Assembly (NCBI RefSeq): GCF_963259705.1
Contig: NC_081841.1
Location: 34,437,358-34,501,357, forward strand
DNA from: Myotis daubentonii
Lineage: Eukaryota > Chordata > Mammalia > Chiroptera > Vespertilionidae
DNA length: 64,000 nucleotides
Reading direction: 5' to 3'
Shown piece by piece: positions 33,480-44,557 of this stretch. Each line of letters begins with the position of its first letter. Positions within the stretch are counted from its first letter, which is position 1. The notes under the pieces were generated by a model. It saw only the letters and a list, made by a program, of their open reading frames with translations. It searched no databases and was not told where the DNA came from. The position numbers and the translations under genes are program-made.

Positions 33480-34960
33480 TTGTTCCAAGACTTACAGTTG
33501 CCAAGTCTTAACATTGCTTCCACTGATATCTCTTTTATTAGTCTGTTTCTTCCACTGCAGTCCCACTTATATTACTAGCTCACGACTTCATTATCTCTTG
33601 CTTGAACCATTACCCAACTCCTTCTCCATTCCATCTTATTGTTAAACTAGTGGCCCAGTGCACAAAATTCGTGCGGGGGGGGGGGGGGTCGGGGTTGGGG
33701 GGGAGTTCCCTCAGCCCAGCCTGCACCAACTCCAATTGGGGACCCCTCAGGGGATGTATGACCGCTGGTCGGATATCCCTCTCACAATCTGGGACCGCTG
33801 GCTCCTAACCGCTCACCTGCCTACCTGTCTGATCGCCCCTAACTGCCTCTGCCTGCCTGCCTGATCACCCCTAACTGCCCTCCCCTGCCAGCCTGATCTC
33901 GCCCCCAACTGCTCTCTCCTGCCAGCCTGATCTGGCCCCCAACTGCCCTAACCTGCCAACCTGGTTGCCCCCAACTGCCCTCCCCTGTCGGCCTGATCTC
34001 GCCCAGTCTCTGTCTCTCTTTGTTTTTCTCAGCGGTCCTCCAGGCCTCCCTGCCTCCCTGTCTCCCTCTTCCTCTTTCCTGGCTGAGAAGGGGGTGGGGT
34101 CAGTGGGGGCTGCTCCACCCTCTGCCCACCCTCCCTTCCATCCAGGCCTCTTCAGGCCCAGTCTGTTTTGTATCCCCATTCTGAGAGAGTCTCCTAAAGT
34201 CAGCTGGGAGGGAGGGAAAGAAAGGGAGAAAAGGCTGTGAGCTGGTGGGAACTGTGTGTGTATGTGCGTGTGTGCGGTTGTGAGTGAGTGTGAGTGCCGA
34301 CCCCACCTTCCCCCTCCCCCCCTCCCCGTCTCTGCAGCCACAAGTCCCCACACACCAGAGCCTGCTGTGCACGCAGCCTGGGTGTTAGGTCGAGCCTCTG
34401 GTCATTGTGGATGTGACAGACCCAAGGTTTTTATATATTAGGATACCTTTGTTTCCAATATCTTCATCTCGATTCCATCTTACTTATAAAAACCAAGTGA
34501 AACTTTCCTGAATTCATCTTATATCATTACCCTGATCAGAAATCTTAAAAATTTTTCGAATACCTGATAAATAACACGCAACTTATTCAAGAATTTCTCT
34601 TATCTGGTTCCAATTTACCTTTCCAACTCTAGTTCTCATTAGTTTCCCTATTGATAGTATGTATGAATGTCTCCTTTAAGCTAAGTACCTGAGGTCTGAA
34701 GTCTGAGTCTTCATTTCTGTTGTTTCCTCTACTGGAAATGCCATTCTCTGCATGGAGAATGTCTAAATCCCATGCACTTTCCAATGTACAAGTCAAATGC
34801 CAGCTCCTCCTAACTTTCCTTGACCACTCTTCCCCATCCCCCACTGCCGCACCTTGTAAATATGCTCAACTAACGCATTAATTTCTTTTATTGTGTCATT
34901 TCTACCCTGCATATTTGTTTTATGCATGTACTACCTCCCATACTAGAAAATATGCTAATA
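33480..34960 (+). repeat. Ancient LINE (L2-like) split by a Helitron
   Basis: Left part 33480-33646 contains 'ttatctcttgcttgaaccat' and 'acccaactccttctccattc'. Right part 34444-34960 resumes with 'tacctgataaataacacgca', 'tctctgcatggagaatgtct' and 'caaatgccagctcctcctaa'. The order is that of one old mammalian LINE 3' region interrupted by the Helitron at 33647-34443. Confidence 0.45.
33647..34443 (-). mobile_element. Chimeric Helitron with GC-rich cargo, minus strand
   Basis: On the minus strand it begins TCCTAATATATAAAAACC and ends with the hairpin CACGAATTTTGTGCAC and GGGCCACTAG. The bases outside are A (33646) and T (34444). Its last 350 bp match the 3' part of 29131-30441, including the G-rich minisatellite and a 14-G run (33675-33688). 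The first 430 bp match neither that element nor the short ones. This GC-rich part (about 34010-34430) contains a CA-rich tract and, on the plus strand, a pyrimidine tract ending 'tttgtttttctcag' at about 34019-34032. It may be captured host sequence; I cannot name a source. The 160-codon minus-strand frame is low-complexity and unlikely to be coding. Confidence 0.85.
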
Positions 34961-34967
34961 TCTATTA

Positions 34968-35118
34968 AGTGTTTACTATACCAGTCACTAGGTAAGTATT
35001 CTACATACATACATCTACCTAGAGAGTATCATTGACCCTTTGCAACCACCCTTTTACAGTTGAGAAAAATGAGCTTAACAAAGGTTAAAGAACTTACCCA
35101 AGACTACACACTTCTTAA
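34968..35118 (-). repeat. MIR SINE
   Basis: Minus-strand order: 'taagtgtttactataccagt', 'acccttttacagttgagaaa' and 'aggttaaagaacttacccaa'. Confidence 0.6.
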
Positions 35119-35354
35119 GTAGCATGTGTAATGCCTCTCCAACTCTGAAGTGATCATGACAATACTTACACATACCATAATTTCAATGAAGGATGCAGTA
35201 AAGAAAAAAGAAGGCCCATAAAATTTTACATTGGAAAACATCTAAGGGATATCCAGGTATTTATTCAGTTTTGTATATATTTACTTAATATAATATTACC
35301 TAATATGAAGATAGGTCTGTGCTAGGTGCTAGAGAGTCCATGAAGAAATATAAA

Positions 35355-35585
35355 ATAACTAATGCTTATTGGATACCTACCATAAGCAGAATTCTAAGAA
35401 CTTGACCAGTATTAACTCATTTAATTCTGAGAGAGAAACCATTCCTATTTTAGAAGTGGATAATTGAGGTACAAAGACAAAACTAATGAGCTAACTCATC
35501 CAAGTTCCCACAGATAGCAGGATTCAGAGGAAGAGCCTGGACCCAGGTGCGCTGGCCCTAGATCCCACATGCTGAACCATGGTGT
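35355..35585 (-). repeat. MIR SINE
   Basis: Minus-strand MIR from 'actaatgcttattggatacc' through 'gaggtacaaagacaaaacta' to 'gcctggacccaggtgcgctg'. One of the longer MIR copies here. Confidence 0.65.
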
Positions 35586-36931
35586 CATGCTGCTTCCTTA
35601 ACCCTGTGCTTCCATCTCCCCTCAAGGATCACAGTACCTTCTGGACTATCTACTAGAGGTGACCATTTACCTAACTTCAGATTTATTTTTAAATTAATTC
35701 TTTAAAATATCTTGGTAAATCTGTCTCATGTGAACTGGCAGAACCCTTGCTTATCCATAATCACAGCAGTTAATATAGTCATCAAAAGCCTTGCAGGTTG
35801 AAAGATTTCAAGGAGAATCACAAAGCACATGAACAGAACTATCTTTAATTTTAGACATCAGAAGAAAATTGCCAGTCCCCTCAGTATCCGTCCCACCAGC
35901 ACCTCTCAGTAGCAACGACTCCTAAGGCAACAGGAGAAGCAGCTAGTGCTGCCATTTCTGCATGGATAAACTGTGCACTCACATGCTGAGAGAGATTCCC
36001 ATATGGGAAAAGAAAGAACACAAACAAAAGAAATATGCTAGCATAGGAACGGAAATTGCCCTTAAATGACAGTTTCTCCTGACACAGAATGAAAGATAAG
36101 TATAATTCCCCAGAGGAGAGAATGGGGAAATCAGGACAGCTTTCATTTGGCGATGATAACATATTAAGAACAATTTTACTCATAGATTTTTCAGTCTTTG
36201 AAATGCTGACACTTATCAGAAATGACATTCTCCCCACTGTTACTATTATATATCGATATATGCCTGAATGAAGACGTAAGTAATCCTCGACCCATGTGGA
36301 ATGTTAGATCTCCTAAGAGATCTCACACTTTTTCATTGAAATTCCATTTTGGTCTGTCCAATGCTTCTATTTATAAACAAGTTTATGCTAAAAAAGAGAT
36401 TCCAAGTTTTCATTCTAGAATATTTACATTTCAGAATATTCTTCATTCTTGCAATTTCATTCTATGATACTACTTTTAAATTGGTGCAAAATTTATTTTT
36501 AAAGAACCATACAGAACAGAGAAACCACGTAAGTGTGGATTATTGATACACTATGTACGCACACTTGAAAATTTACAGAAAGAGAACTGTAAATAAAAGG
36601 TTGTTCTACATTATCACATTGATATAATGCTACTTCCATTGATATTTGTTTTTAATGGATAATCAATTTTGGATGTTTTTGTTACCTAATGTGTATGTAT
36701 GTAAATATATAAGTACACATATACATATATAAATATACATATAAATAAATATATTTTCTTACCATCTCCACACCAGTGTAGTTGCTAGAGTAAAAATACA
36801 GAGAAGTAAAATGAAAATACAGAATTAAAATAATATTTAGGACAACTCATATTCAATTACAATGACAATTATTTCCTCAGTTTGATGACTAATGAGAGAC
36901 ATTTTAGATAGATTCTTTCATTTTCCTTTCA
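35586..36931. other. Unlabelled AT-rich DNA
   Basis: No supported gene in about 1.3 kb; the frames at 35881-36237 show hydrophobic chance translation only. A TATA/ATAC-rich stretch lies at 36700-36760. Confidence 0.4.
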
Positions 36932-36942
36932 AAAGCATCAGG

Positions 36943-37946
36943 CTTGTCCTAGTCGGTGCGCTCAGTGGATAGAGCATCAGCCTGTGGACTGAAGGGTCCT
37001 GGGTCCGATTCCAGTCAAGGGCATATACCTGGGTTGCAGGCTCGACCCCTGGCCCTGGTCAGGCCCATGTGGGAGGCAACCAATCCCTATGTCTCTTTCA
37101 CACTGATGTTTCTTTCTTTCAGTCTCTCCCTTTCCCTTCCACTCTCTCTAGAAACCAATGGAAAAATCTCAAACCTGTCTGAATGGCTATCATCAACAAA
37201 TCAACAAATGACAAGTGCTGGCGAGGATGTGGTGAGAAAGGAACCCTCATGCACTGCTGGTGGGAATGCAGACTGGTGCAGCCACTGTGGAAAACAGTAT
37301 GGGGTTTCCTCAAAAAACTAAAAATGGAACTCCCATTTGACCTAGTGATCCCACTTCTAGGAATATATCCCAAGAAACTAGAAACACCAATCAGAAAGGA
37401 TATATGCACCCCTATGTTCATAGCAGCACAATTCACCATAGCTAAGATCTGGAAACAGCCTAAGTGCCCATAGCAGATGAGTGCATTAGAAAACTGTGGT
37501 ACATCTACACAATGGTATACCATGCTGCTATAAAAAAAGAAGGGATTCTTACCATTTGCAACAGCATACATGGAACTAGAGAGCATTATGCTAAGCGAAA
37601 TAAGCCAGTCAGAGAAAGATAAATATCATATGATCTCAATCATTTGTGGAATATAATGAACAACATAAACTGATGAACAAAATAGATCCAGAGACAGAGA
37701 AGCATCGATCAGACTGTCAAACCTCAGAGGGAAGGTAGGGGAGAGGGGGAGAGATCAACAAAAGGACTTGTATGCATGCATATAATCCTAACCAATGGAC
37801 ACAGACACCAGGGGGGTGAGGGCATGAGTGGGGGATGGGAAGGGGGGCAATGGGGGGATAAGGGCACATATGTAATACCTTAATCAATAAAGAAAAAATA
37901 AAATAAAATAAAAAATAAAAATATCCTCGGATGAAGAAATAACAGC
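36943..37946 (+). mobile_element. Ves SINE split by an L1, with 11-bp target duplication
   Basis: The Ves head and body run from 36943 to about 37170 ('ctcagtggatagagcatcag', 'gactgaagggtcctgggtcc', 'ctttcccttccactctctct'). The tail 'atatcctcggatgaag' resumes at 37921 after the L1. The direct repeat AAAGCATCAGG occurs at 36932-36942 and 37947-37957, outside both elements, so it belongs to the SINE. Confidence 0.88.
37171..37920 (+). mobile_element. 5'-truncated L1 inserted in the Ves tail
   Basis: The first 300 bp encode the C-terminal end of ORF2p. Readable pieces include [18 protein letters not shown], the cysteine/histidine knuckle, and PLLGIYPKK, with an early TAG at 37471-37473 where ORF2 normally continues. 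The 3' UTR follows ('aataagccagtcagagaaag', 'ccaatggacacagacaccag', a G-rich tract) and ends 'aatcaataaagaaaaaataa'. This is a bat L1 end. At about 750 bp it lacks the promoter, ORF1 and the endonuclease and RT domains, so it is dead on arrival. Confidence 0.9.
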
Positions 37947-37957
37947 AAAGCATCAGG

Positions 37958-39308
37958 TTTTACTAATCTTCAAAAACAAAACTGTGTATAGAAGAAAATA
38001 ATGATTCTTTTTCTTTTATGCAAAACAAAAGAATAATATCACGTAGAATTTTTCTGGAGTGTGAAAACATGAGGTGAATTGACAGTGCTACAGCAATTTT
38101 CTCTTTCAGTGAAAGTTCTTATGGGCCTCTCTGAATCACTCACTACAGAAACTAAACCTTGTTTTGGGCATCCCCATTCTTTGCCACTTTAATTTAGTTA
38201 TTTAAATGCACAATATAAGTTTCCCTGGCAGATGAGATGCTGATCATGGGAGCAGTCTTCTGAGTCAAAACTGAAAAGCAAGTGAGTACTTGTGTATTTT
38301 ACCATCATTCCAGTTTGTTAAAGAAACTCCTTTGTTTCAAAGCTGCATGAATGCTCATCCACAGTCTCTCAAGCCTCTTGTAACAAAGACATCTGCCCAC
38401 ATAGGACATGTTACTGTAATGTGGTAGGCTCATGGGATCAACACCCAAATTATCTACATGTTCATTTCGCTTTCAGGTGATAAAAAAATTTGGCCACGAT
38501 GAGCCTAACTTGGCTATAAGTTGATTTTCTAAGCCTTTTTCATACTTTTAACTCCACACAAAACTCATTTTGCAGTCTTTTGCATTTTCTTCATTGGTTC
38601 TGTCTCTAAGTAACACAGAAGTCCTCAAAGTGTTTTGCCTAAATTAAAATAATAATAATAATTCATTATCTACACAAGTGTGCTGAATCAGACGTGCATT
38701 CCGTCACAAAGACAGAGATTAATTTTATTTGTGTTGTCCATTGCATTTCAAGTTTGTATATGAGCTGCAAGAAATGTACGTACGATGTTTATAGCATTGA
38801 TAAACATCATCTTGCCTGTATGGACAGTCTTTGGACTCTAAAGCCTAACACAGGAGTAAATTTGGCTATTTTTCATGTCTCCTACCATAGGACTCCTTTA
38901 GTCAAGTTACATATATTTAGTTCTTCTAATCTTTTCTCATAAGTCAATCTGTTCAACTCATTAATCTTTCTTGCTCCTTGTCTCTGGTTGTTTACATTTG
39001 GTTTACTAAGAAAGTAGCATTTTACTAAAGACTTCCCTCTCTTCTTAATTTTGATTCAAAGGATTATAAACTTCTTGAGAGCAAGAATCATGTTTTCTTG
39101 AATTAAAAATGAGTTACAGAAATAAGATGCCTTATTGAAGATAATCTAGCATTGTCTTGCCTTATGCTAGCTGACAATGTTTTAAATCATATTAATTAGG
39201 AACACCCCATTTGTTGCTTCCTTCTAGGAAGGACTGAATCACAGCTGAGCATCTTCAGACCTTCACACTATAGAGGAGTTATGTGTGCACTTGCGGTATG
39301 TGTATGTG

Positions 39309-39351
<43 letters not shown>

Positions 39352-40329
39352 ACTACTGAATGCCTTGTGGTAAAATAATTATCTTAAAAGAATTGAACTA
39401 CTTTGTCCCAGTGGGAATTATCATTGTACATGCATCATAACAAGCAGTCCTTGTTTTCCTTTAAAAAAATCATTTGTGTCAAAAGATTTCTGAATTTTCA
39501 GTGAAGTAGCATAGCATTCTGCCCATCAAATAATTATAGCCATAATTAACATGTGTTCTTCTCAATTCACTGCTTTGTATAAGATTAAATCCAAAAAGTT
39601 TAAATTTGGAGGTAGAATAAAAAAACAAATGATAAAGTTAAATATAAGGCCCTTTACTGAAAATAATTTAAAACCCATGGAGAAAAAAAAAATGCTTTTG
39701 TATTCAGAAGGGTGGGGAAGTCTGAGGGACAGAAAAATTTAAAGCAGATTTAGGAACTAGAATTTAAAGGAGGATTCATAAGATCCTGACAGGTGGAGAA
39801 GGGAATGAGAACTTTTAGGTGTTGGGGAAATGGCCTATAAAGAAAAATCTAGATGTTTTAAGTGAAATACTAGAAGGAAATAGACCAAATTATTCAACAG
39901 AACACTAATAATATATCACAGCACAATGAAGACTGCAAAATGTGAATACCAAATCCCAATAAATAATAATGAGAACATAGGCCAGATAATTAAATACCAT
40001 TTTGGGGGTTCTTGGCTTCAAATTGTATGAACAGTTTCCAAGATTTTTCCAGCCCTCAAAATTAAAACTTCAATCTTGAAGGGTATTAAAAAATACCTTT
40101 TCCCGTAGCTCAGATTAAGATATGAGTAGTTCAGAATTGGCATTAAAAGTACAAAACTGTCCAAACAAATTGTTAGAAAGGCTTTTTAGTGTTAGAATGG
40201 AGAGAGCAGACTGGGCCAGAAAGACTTTGCCATGACTCTGCCCTTGGCTCCCTAGGTGGCAACCATTCTGCACGTGGTTTTTTTCTCCAATCTCTTCCTC
40301 AAGTCCCCTCATTCTAGTTGCTCTCTCTC
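37958..40329. other. Unlabelled AT-rich DNA
   Basis: About 2.4 kb with no supported gene. It contains the (TG)n tract listed separately and L2-like words near 39060-39095 ('ataaacttcttgagagcaag'). Confidence 0.4.
39310..39348. repeat. (TG)n microsatellite
   Basis: About 39 bp of pure TG repeat. Confidence 0.95.
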
Positions 40330-40341
40330 GTAATCCTTTTT

Positions 40342-40561
40342 TTAAAAAATATATTTTATTGATTTTTTACAGAGAGGAAGGGAGAGAGATAGAGAGTTAG
40401 AAACATCAATGAGAGAGAAACATAAATCAGCTGCCTCCTGCACCACCCCACTGGGGATGTGCCTGCAACCAAGGTACATGCCCTTGGCCAGAATTGAACC
40501 TGGGACCCTTGAGTCCACAGGCCGATGCTCTATCCACTGAGCCAAACCGGTTAGGGCTCCT
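40342..40561 (-). mobile_element. Ves SINE with 12-bp target duplication
   Basis: Full-length minus-strand Ves: 'attgattttttacagagagg', 'aaatcagctgcctcctgcac', 'ggtacatgcccttggccaga', head 'gagccaaaccggttagggct'. The direct repeat GTAATCCTTTTT occurs at 40330-40341 and 40562-40573. Very close to the copy at 23078-23308, suggesting the same young subfamily. Confidence 0.93.
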
Positions 40562-40573
40562 GTAATCCTTTTT

Positions 40574-43428
40574 AAGGTGTGACTGAAAAATAGTTAAAAA
40601 TAAGTCTCCTAGAATGTTACCTACAGAGTAGTTTCAGTTCCGTATCAGTATTAACAGCTCTTGAACAGAAGTTCAACTTTTGTTAATGTAACCCAACACC
40701 ACACTATTTGTGGGGTAGCCCAAACAATGTTAATAATACCACAAAGTTCACCCACACTCAGTCCCCTGAAGCTATTAACCTTTTCCCTTGCAATACAAGG
40801 AAACCACTCCTTTACTATCTCCTTGAGTTTAGGGATTTTATGTTGATCCCAACAACATAGTTGATAACAACAGACCTATTCCATCCTGAAGAGATGAGAT
40901 TGAGCCCTGATACTATCAACCAACAGACTGTTAATTTATTCCAGTCCTGAAGGCCTTCTAATCTGACCATCCAACCAGCCGGGCAAGTTGAGAGTGAAGC
41001 ATATACTATGATCAGGGGTCTTCTGGCAAGACACTAGAAGTTTTCACTGCTCCATGGGTTCATGTAATCAGCATTCATTAGCCCTAATGCCACAGCTTTC
41101 AATGTCATTAACAAATTCCTTGCTGATATCTAAATACATTACATGCAATGTAGTCCCTTCATCAACCACGTCTGTTATTTTTAATTAAGAAAAGAAATAT
41201 AAAACATCTTGTATGATGCTTTGGAATCTAAAGAAAATAAATAAAAACTGGTTATAGTTGCATATACCACCTAGGGGGGGAAAAACAAACACTGAACAAG
41301 CTACTGTGCCACAGGTATCTGCTAAAATCAGAAGTTGATCAAAAAAGCTGATCATATTTTATCATTGACTAGTCTAGCTCCCTAGACTCCACCAGTAATA
41401 TAAGTCATGAATTATTCCTACAAATCTAGAATTAGAACCAAAAGATTTATGCCTTGCTTCATTTGCCTGAAAACAAAATTTAAATTTAAAATTTTTAAAT
41501 ATTTCTTTGTAATATTTTATATATTTTATAGAAGTTTTATATAGTTTATGTACATGTTTGTTTTGATTTTAACTTTTCATAACCCAAGCTGCATTATCTA
41601 AATATGATCAATGTTTCTTTTACAAAAATCAAAAAGTAAATACTGTAGACTATAAGTCTGAATAACACAGAATATTTTATGATTATTTATTGAAAGGGAC
41701 ACAAAACAAGTATATGAGGAGCCTGTATTTGCAAGAAAAAGCCAAACATTTCCCTACTATCTCTCTGAATAGTTTACATAGCCTACTTCTTCATTTAAAA
41801 ATATAGGCAATCCTCCTTAACATTCCATTTAAAACAGGAAGTTACTCCAGAGCAACAAAACCCACCTCTATAATTACCAACATTTTCCTTTTAGAGATAT
41901 TTCTCCCAAGGAAAGACAATAAATTTTTAGTTCAGGATCCCATTCAAATAAGTTGTCATCGTCACAAATTCTAATGTCTGCTTTACTACAGTAGCAGCTG
42001 CCAGCAGCTGAGCAAATGCCTCAGCCCATCAGGTTCATAGCGGCCAGTGTCTTTCAATAGAGTTTTAGAGTGGGGACGACATTAGGCTCCAGTACATTCC
42101 ATACCCTGGGCACAGAAGATAATAGGCATTTGGCTCTTGTCCTCCCATGGCAGGATCGGGGAGCACATTTATCTCCCAATTACCACAGGAGAGGAAAACT
42201 AAATGCGTACTATTTCCCTGGAGCAAAGCTAAAATATTTATTTTTTAGTTTGTCAAATTGTCAAGGGAGTAGACTTTAAAAAAAAAAGTAAAAATGCAGA
42301 TAACTGAATAATTCATCACGGATCTATTCAGGAGTGACTTAACATCCTTGCTTTTACTTAAGGTTAGAAAAAAATTCCTCAGCCACTTAGTCTATCGGTC
42401 ATATCCTCTTATTTACTTGTTATGAGTTGCCAAGTTCCCAGATACAACGCATGTCTTCTCAATGTGTTACAAAAGGACCTACAATAGCACTAAATCTGCA
42501 GTAAGACCTGACTAAAGAATATTGCATTCAATTTTCAAGATGTTCAATGTTAAATCTTTCTTTCTGTCATAAGTAAGAATTGTTAATACTTAAAATGTCT
42601 CCTGGAGCCCTAATCCCGCTCTTACCCAGACTCCTTTAAAGTGTACCCACTCTAAATCAATGTGTTCTGAAACACACAGGGTGATACAAGGAGAATGCCG
42701 TTTAGCAATGCTATCATAAAATCTCCCCAGAATTCAAAAAGTAAAGTATCACAAATTAATTGTAATCCATTGGGGATTTCAAGGATTCTATAGCTTTAAA
42801 ATATTCTAATAGAAACTTAAAGCCAAGATGGATAAGACCCCAGCAAACCATATTTATTGAGTGAAGGTGCCATTTGTCTTCCGGGCAAGTAACTAAAGGT
42901 CATTTGTTCTTCATGGCAAGTGTTGAAAATAGTTTACATTGAAGGTCTGACTTAAAGGAACAATGCGAAACCCCTCTGGCCTGAAATGACCTTTGTATGC
43001 CAACCCAGATGTCCAAATCTCTTAACAAGCAAGTGGAGCAGTGATGTTTGCACTCTGATTTCCAGTTACTGCAACTCCCTTTTCCTAAATGTCTCTGATG
43101 GAGAAATTAGACACATCTCCTGCGTGTAGATTTCAATGTACTTGGTCAGCTATCGGAGCCCCGCATCAAACTTGAATGTCAGACTGAAGAGGGGCAAGTT
43201 CCCAAGCTCTCATTTGTCAAATGAGAGGGAAGTTGTTGGAGAGAGAGGCACTTGGTACACTGTTTATGGTAGGGGGCTGCTTCCATTCCCCAGTGGGCTG
43301 AGTGGGTTTCTGTGTAGTTATCCCACACAGGACTGGCAGAAACCCAGCAAAGCCTCCTCAGAGTCTCCCTCCTTCAGAAGAGTGAGGGAATGCCAGAAGA
43401 GAATAAAGAGAAAAGAAGAGGCCTACAA
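40574..43428. other. Repeat-poor DNA with a possible regulatory stretch
   Basis: No gene or recognised repeat across about 2.9 kb. The segment 42830-43110 is mixed in composition and repeat-free, with repeated words related to 'ggtcatttgttcttcatggc' and 'gaaatgacctttgtatg', which look like nuclear-receptor half-site and SOX-type words. Regulatory function is a guess. Confidence 0.3.
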
Positions 43429-43432
43429 TTAA

Positions 43433-43775
43433 CACATTGCATACCGCATAGAAATCTCTAAGACATATACCAGGGACTGCACGTTTTTGGGCAAACTGCA
43501 CGTTATTTAAATCATCATAATGCACTTTAGGTGTTGTTTTTCAATAATTGTAACATTTTTATTTACAAAAACAATTAAACAATTAAAGTTCCTAGTACTT
43601 TTTTAACGTATAGTACTGCGTAAAACATTTTCCTCTATGAAGAGGGACCAAACAAAATTTACATAAGTATCTAGATTCGCTCATTTTTCCATGGGTGTGA
43701 AAAACGAGAACGCTCGTGAGTGGTCCTTAACAGATGGTACGTGAAACACGAGAAAACTGAGCGGTACGAAATGTG
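43433..43775. mobile_element. Nonautonomous piggyBac element (343 bp) with TTAA target sites
   Basis: TTAA lies directly outside both ends (43429-43432 and 43776-43779). The terminal inverted repeats are CACATTGCATACCGCA at the left and, as complement of the right end, CACATTTCGTACCGCT; 11 to 12 of 16 positions agree. The inside is noncoding and AT-rich, with a subterminal palindromic word CGAGAACGCTCG near 43708-43719 and 'acacgagaaaac' near the right end. TTAA duplication and short terminal repeats starting with C are typical of piggyBac. It needs a transposase in trans. The host gap-free TTAA implies precise insertion. Confidence 0.85.
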
Positions 43776-44176
43776 TTAAGGTTGCAGGCAATTTCACTTC
43801 CCTAAAAACCCTTGGGCTTCCAAATACCTGGGGACTTTAAGGAATTCTTGCTTCCAGATATTTCAGTAAAATTCAGAGTTCCCAAGTGGCAAAAAAAATA
43901 TACATCTGTCCAATTAACACCGACCCATAATCAGGGGTCAAGTTGGCCATATTCCTTGCTGTCCCAAAGACAGGCACCAGGAGGTCTCTTAACAGAAAAC
44001 AAGACTCTGATGGATAAAGAGGGATGTATGTTTTCATTTTCTCTTCCAGATCATCTGGGGCTGATTTTTCCCTCTGGCTTTTCTAACTACACATTGGAGT
44101 TTCTGTCTGTGAGGGGGGGAAAAAAGCCCACAAATGCACCTAAAACTTTTTCTAACTTTTCTTTATTATATTAATA

Positions 44177-44557
44177 CTAGAGGCCCGGTGCACGACATCC
44201 GTGCACTGGTGGGGGGGGGGGGGTCCCCTCAGCCCAGCCTGCGACCTCTCGCAGTCTGGGACCCCTCAGGGGATGCCCGACTGCCAGCTTAGGGAACAGG
44301 TCTAAGCCGGCAGTCAGACATACCCAGAGGGGTCCTTAGCACTGCCACAGAGGTGGGAGAGGCTTCCACCACCACCACTGCACTTGCCAGCCATAGCCCG
44401 ACTTCTGACTGAGCGACGCTTCCCTTGTGGGAGTGCACTGACCACCAGAGGGCAGCTTCTGTGTTGAGCGTCTCCCCCCTGATGGTCAGTGTGCATCATA
44501 GCAACCGGTAGTTCCGCCATTCAGTCAATTTGCATATTAGCTTTTTATTATATAGGA
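44177..44557 (-). mobile_element. Short nonautonomous Helitron, minus strand
   Basis: On the minus strand: start TCCTATATAATAAAAAGC, octamer ATGCAAAT (44528-44535), 3' hairpin 'gtgcacggatgtcgtgcacc' and end GGGCCTCTAG. The bases outside are A (44176) and T (44558). It aligns end to end with 30442-30821. A 13-G run at 44211-44223 lies next to the hairpin. Noncoding. Confidence 0.93.

Noticed and set aside
33871..34353. 160-codon minus-strand open frame, the longest in the window
   Set aside because: It lies inside a Helitron and reads G/R/H-rich low-complexity sequence from a minisatellite and a CA tract.
36943..37060. Functional tRNA gene (A-box and B-box present)
   Set aside because: These are the tRNA-derived heads of Ves SINEs. 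They lack a cloverleaf with acceptor stem, and the same applies to the other Ves copies.
37119..37586. 155-codon minus-strand open frame
   Set aside because: It is the antisense shadow of the L1 ORF2 end and the Ves tail.
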